Made by a program: the position numbers and the translations under genes | Shown: positions 5,877 to 7,728 of the stretch, one piece after another | How positions within the stretch are numbered: the first letter of the stretch is position 1 | Layout of the letters: every line of letters starts with the position of its first letter | Source: Desulfobacterales bacterium | Lineage (GTDB): Bacteria > Desulfobacterota > Desulfobacteria > Desulfobacterales > C00003060 | Direction: 5' to 3' | Length of the DNA stretch: 7,728 nt | Assembly: GCA_020347085.1 (NCBI GenBank) | Contig: CP070769.1 | Location: 2,318,477 to 2,326,204, forward strand | The notes under the pieces: model-generated | The model's database searches: none | What the model was told of the DNA's origin: nothing | The model's input: the letters and a program-made list of their open reading frames with translations, nothing else

Positions 5877-6704
5877 TCAGTCGCCCTGTTCAGCCGGCTT
5901 GCCACCCGTGACCTGTGAATAGCGCAACAGGTTATCGATAAGCTTAGACATTCTGTTGGCTCCGTCTAAGGCATTGGTGATGTATTCGTCGGCCTCGTTA
6001 CTGAGTTTGCCCTTACAAATCCCCTGCAGCATTCGCAGATACGTCGTCACCGTGCGCAGAGGTTCTTGCAGGTCGTGTGAGGCAATATAGGCGAATCTCT
6101 CCAACTCCCTGTTGCTGCGTTCGAGTTCAGAGGCATAACGTTCCAACTGTTTCTGTGAACGCTTTCGTTCCGTAATTTCCATCGTTAGTTGTTCTGCTGT
6201 CATAGCCAGCTTAGCGGTGCGCTCTTCAACGAGGCGTTCCAGCTTATCGTGAGCCTTTCTTAGCGCTTCCTCCGCCTCCTTGCGAGCTAAACGATCACCA
6301 TGCTTGCGCACCACATCCGGGAGTACCGTGGGCAGTAAGTCCAAATAGCCCAAGCCGGAGTCTTTGATGATATAGTCATCAACACCTAATTTGAGGGCTT
6401 CGACGGCCAGCTCTTCCGACCCCCTTCCGGTTAGAATGACCAGGGGAAAGGGGACCCCTACATCCAGAAGCTCCTTACACAGGTCTAAACCAGAGATTCC
6501 GGGCAAGCCATGGTCAATGACTGCCAGATCGAACAGCGCATCGTCAGTGCGAAAACGCTTCAGCGCTTCTTCGGCCCGTTCGCACTCCGTGATCTCATAG
6601 GAGACTTGGCTCCTTTGAAAGGCTCGGCGGAAGGATAGCCTGTCGTGTTTGTCGTCTTCAACCAGCAGGATCCGAAGCTGTGCTGATGATTGCGTTGGAC
6701 CCAT
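5877..6704 (-). CDS. Response regulator receiver fused to HisKA dimerisation domain, lacking the ATPase domain
   Basis: A 275-residue cytoplasmic protein. The receiver (about 10-130) is complete: acidic cluster Glu16-Asp17-Asp18 (LLVEDDKHD), phospho-acceptor Asp64 (AVIDHGLPGISG), Thr92 and Lys114 (YIIKD). A long coiled coil (about 140-200) leads to a HisKA domain with His210 in IASHDLQEPLRTV and the second helix ending at NLLRYSQVTGGKPAEQ. In the usual receiver-HisKA-HATPase proteins the ATP-binding domain starts just after this 'YSxVxxxGKP' point. Here a TGA follows, and I could not read N- or G-box remnants in the three downstream frames. It therefore cannot phosphorylate itself. It may accept phosphate at Asp64 or be trans-phosphorylated at His210, or it is a 3'-truncated gene. 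ATG 6704 has an excellent GGGAGGGA site. It lies 127 bp downstream of the TusA-type gene, with a -24/-12 element in between. Confidence 0.88.
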   Translation of the reverse strand: MGPTQSSAQLRILLVEDDKHDRLSFRRAFQRSQVSYEITECERAEEALKRFRTDDALFDLAVIDHGLPGISGLDLCKELLDVGVPFPLVILTGRGSEELAVEALKLGVDDYIIKDSGLGYLDLLPTVLPDVVRKHGDRLARKEAEEALRKAHDKLERLVEERTAKLAMTAEQLTMEITERKRSQKQLERYASELERSNRELERFAYIASHDLQEPLRTVTTYLRMLQGICKGKLSNEADEYITNALDGANRMSKLIDNLLRYSQVTGGKPAEQGD

Positions 6705-6778
6705 GATTCCCTCCCGGAAACTTTATCAATTGCGAAAAACCGCTTGAGGCCCATCAAGGCGTAGGAAAACTGGTCGAA

Positions 6779-6808
6779 CCCGTGGCAGTGCCTGCCTGGC
6801 CCGTGGCA
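6779..6808. repeat. Two 9-bp direct repeats, 21 bp apart
   Basis: CCCGTGGCA occurs at 6779-6787 and again at 6800-6808 (TGCCACGGG on the minus strand). The 21-bp period is two helical turns, as expected for adjacent binding sites on one face of the DNA. One copy overlaps the -12 part of the minus-strand promoter at 6805-6820 and the other lies just past the predicted transcript start, a position typical for repressor sites. Function is inferred from position only. Confidence 0.4.
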
Positions 6809-6820
6809 AAAGCCTAGCCA
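6805..6820 (-). promoter_or_regulatory. Probable sigma-54 (-24/-12) promoter for the receiver-HisKA gene
   Basis: On the minus strand the sequence is TGGCTAGGCTTTTGCC: TGGC at -24 and TTGC at -12 in exact register, differing from consensus at the AC of TGGCAC and the final base. The transcript should begin near 6794, about 90 nt before ATG 6704. It sits just after the TusA-type stop codon, so the receiver-HisKA gene may be transcribed alone as well as by read-through. Confidence 0.5.
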
Positions 6821-6831
6821 ATCCCTACCAT

Positions 6832-7062
6832 TTAAAACTGTATCTGGATTCGCCTTTTGTCTCCCCCTTCATCTTTAATAGAAAGGAACACCTTCCCCAG
6901 TCGCTCACACCAGGTGCGAACGTCTTTCTCGAAGGTCGGACAATCTCCCAGTACTTCCAAAATATCACCGGATTTCATGTCCGGAGCCCGAACAGCTATC
7001 TTCAAAACAGGCTGAGGGCACTTCAGGCCAACGGTGTCCAGAACTTCTACTGCCATGATCAT
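6832..7062 (-). CDS. TusA/SirA-family sulfur carrier protein
   Basis: A 76-residue (or 74-residue) single-domain TusA-like protein. The sulfur-accepting Cys15 lies in GLKCPQPVLKIAV, the family's Cys-Pro-x-Pro helix start. Two more cysteines, Cys41 and Cys52, lie in GDCPTFEKDVRTWCERLG, a pattern shared with YedF- and SirA-like members rather than classical E. coli TusA. Known: these proteins carry persulfide sulfur for tRNA thiolation, molybdenum cofactor or, in sulfur-metabolising bacteria, dissimilatory sulfur trafficking. The exact role here cannot be told, and no tusBCD, dsr or rhodanese gene is present in the window. The start is either ATG 7062 or ATG 7056 two codons later; the only ribosome-site candidate (GAG in CACGAGCA) is weak and fits the second slightly better. 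It reads toward the receiver-HisKA gene and has a -24/-12 element about 45 bp upstream. Confidence 0.93.
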   Translation of the reverse strand: MIMAVEVLDTVGLKCPQPVLKIAVRAPDMKSGDILEVLGDCPTFEKDVRTWCERLGKVFLSIKDEGGDKRRIQIQF

Positions 7063-7104
7063 TGCTCGTGACTCAACGTTTCACGCTTGGGGTGCAACAT
7101 GACA

Positions 7105-7120
7105 CGCATGCCCCGTCCCA
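7105..7120 (-). promoter_or_regulatory. Probable sigma-54 (-24/-12) promoter for the TusA-type gene
   Basis: The minus strand reads TGGGACGGGGCATGCG, matching TGGCACG-N4-TTGC except C to G at the fourth base and T to A at the first base of TTGC. GG and GC are 12 bp apart as required. The transcript would begin near 7094, about 32 nt before ATG 7062. The upstream edge overlaps the inverted repeat at 7111-7159, so that repeat could affect access to the promoter. Confidence 0.45.
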
Positions 7121-7159
7121 ATCTATCCCGATCTGTCGTTACTTATCGGGAATGCGGGG
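7111..7159. repeat. Nested inverted repeat at the TusA-type promoter
   Basis: The inner arms TCCCGAT (7126-7132) and ATCGGGA (7145-7151) are perfect 7-bp complements around a 12-nt loop. The outer arms CCCCG (7111-7115) and CGGGG (7155-7159) also pair, but with unequal spacers (10 and 3 nt). There is no T-run on either side, so it is not an intrinsic terminator. It lies at and just upstream of the -24 box, where an activator or repressor site would sit. Confidence 0.45.
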
Positions 7160-7200
7160 TTGGTGAGCGAATCTAAGAATCTGTCAATGCCTGACACCCG

Positions 7201-7232
7201 AAGATTCCCGGCAGCTTGCAGCGGGGAATCTT
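7201..7232. repeat. Perfect 9-bp inverted repeat, REP-like
   Basis: AAGATTCCC (7201-7209) and GGGAATCTT (7224-7232) are exact complements around the 14-nt loop GGCAGCTTGCAGCG, which contains GCAGC twice. It lacks a proper T-run, so termination is doubtful. GC-rich palindromes with a GCAGCTTGC-like centre recall the REP-type elements moved by RAYT transposases, but no such transposase is in the window and copy number cannot be judged here. Confidence 0.45.
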
Positions 7233-7296
7233 TAATCCACATTCCAGATTTTCTCGCTGCTAGTAACATATATCAGCCGGAAAATTTTCTTTTTGC

Positions 7297-7325
7297 TATC
7301 TAACTGATATCATGAGATTTGTCAA
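7297..7325 (-). promoter_or_regulatory. Possible sigma-70 promoter on the minus strand
   Basis: On the minus strand a perfect TTGACA (7325-7320) is followed after exactly 17 bp by TAGATA (7302-7297), a weak -10 box matching 3 of 6 bases. It would give a transcript running through the inverted repeats with a leader of more than 220 nt before the TusA-type gene. The weak -10 makes this a tentative call. Confidence 0.25.
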
Positions 7326-7434
7326 GTGATGGAAACAAATCTGGTGGTAGCCTTAAGTCTGTGCTTACGGCGATAACGCAGATGTTGAGAAAAGAACCGA
7401 GGAACCAACGGTCTCCGCGTCTGAAAAAAAGTGA

Positions 7435-7680
7435 GCTCCAGTTATCGAAGGCGGGCGGTATACGGTAGTTTCTTCACGGGCTGTTGCCCAAATAGCTGTG
7501 CAGACAACATTCAGGGAACCACCAGGGGATATTCTTTTTGAGGCAGGTCAATCCTCATCCTGCTGGTCAGTGGCAAATGGTATCGAACGTCACGAACTAG
7601 GCACACGCAAACATTGCATACAAGCTGAAAAGCCTATTGTAAATGCCCCAGGACCGTATGTCGAATATGGTGCCGTTTAG
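7435..7680 (+). pseudogene. Decayed cyclic-nucleotide-binding (CRP-type) domain fragment
   Basis: The frame is open from just after TGA 7432-7434 to TAG 7678-7680 but has no good start; GTG 7498 has no ribosome site. Its product reads RAVAQIAVQTTFREPPGDIL, FEAGQSSSCWSVANGIERHE and later APGPYVEYGAV. Aligned by eye with E. coli CRP it keeps the framework in register: P-G-x-x-L-F-x-x-G, then V-x-x-G-x-I-E, then P-G-x-x-x-E at the distance where CRP has Gly-Asp-Phe-Ile-Gly-Glu. The Gly before that Glu is changed (Val-Glu), and the frame stops right after. A shift to the +2 frame gives RLGSCQAISVT, which resembles the following Arg-Ser-Ala-Thr segment, before another stop at 7714. This looks like a broken sensor or regulator gene. 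The family guess is moderate and rests on pattern alone. Confidence 0.4.
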
Positions 7681-7686
7681 GCTCCT

Positions 7687-7710
7687 GTCAGGCCATATCA
7701 GTGACCTGAC
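7687..7710. repeat. Short inverted repeat near the right edge
   Basis: GTCAGG (7687-7692) and CCTGAC (7705-7710) are perfect 6-bp arms around a 12-nt loop. It follows the stop of the decayed frame by 6 nt and is followed by CTCAAAAAGG, not a T-run. It may be chance, or part of a repeat that continues beyond the window. Confidence 0.25.
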
Positions 7711-7728
7711 CTCAAAAAGGATGTCCCC

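Larger units (their letters stand above)
7063..7434. other. Gene-free stretch upstream of the TusA-type gene: promoter elements and inverted repeats
   Basis: Over 350 bp with no credible gene on either strand. The part nearest the TusA-type gene is dense in dyads: the -24/-12 element at 7105-7120, inverted repeats at 7111-7159 and 7201-7232, a short TGTCA/TGACA dyad at 7182-7196, and ATATCAG/CTGATAT at 7270-7276 and 7304-7310. A TTGACA -35-like box lies at 7320-7325 on the minus strand. From about 7326 to 7434 I see nothing recognisable. Confidence 0.5.

Overview
The window looks like chromosomal DNA from a Desulfobacterota (deltaproteobacterial) or similar anaerobic, sediment-type bacterium. 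This is inferred from gene content: a BCAM0308-type protein, paired universal stress proteins, a CBS-ACT protein, the C-terminal Cys-x2-Cys/Cys-Pro-x-Cys module common in deltaproteobacterial signalling proteins, and -24/-12 (sigma-54) promoters. No marker gene fixes the taxon. No tRNA, rRNA, CRISPR array or intact mobile element is visible.

Plus strand, 1-5628. The window opens in the 3' end of a BCAM0308-family gene that is interrupted by an in-frame TAG; its conserved tail is still readable beyond the stop. A consensus sigma-54 promoter (450-465) then leads into a probable stress/signalling operon: an atypical single-domain receiver (501-956), two UspA-type universal stress proteins (1037-1498, 1577-2047) and a CBS-CBS-ACT regulator (2065-2763). 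Next come a GAF-like protein with a four-cysteine C-terminal module (2946-3629), a soluble GAF histidine kinase (3713-5143) and, after a structured 206-nt leader, a half-size GDT1/TMEM165-type cation transporter (5350-5628).

Minus strand, 5877-7062, convergent with the above. A TusA-family sulfur carrier (6832-7062) lies upstream of a receiver-HisKA protein that ends exactly where the catalytic ATPase domain should begin (5877-6704). Each has a plausible -24/-12 element. Two 9-bp direct repeats 21 bp apart flank the start of the receiver-HisKA transcript.

Right end, 7063-7728. There is no intact gene. It holds inverted repeats upstream of the TusA gene and a decayed reading frame (about 7435-7680) that matches the cyclic-nucleotide-binding (CRP-type) fold by eye.

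Together the genes suggest a cytoplasmic signalling and stress-survival cluster: redox or energy sensing (GAF, CBS/adenylate, Usp nucleotide binding), phosphotransfer by one complete kinase plus stand-alone receiver and dimerisation modules, and two accessory functions (cation export, sulfur transfer). I do not see a clear-cut new system. The best leads are the amber-interrupted BCAM0308 gene, the kinase without an ATPase domain, and the recurrence of -24/-12 promoters.
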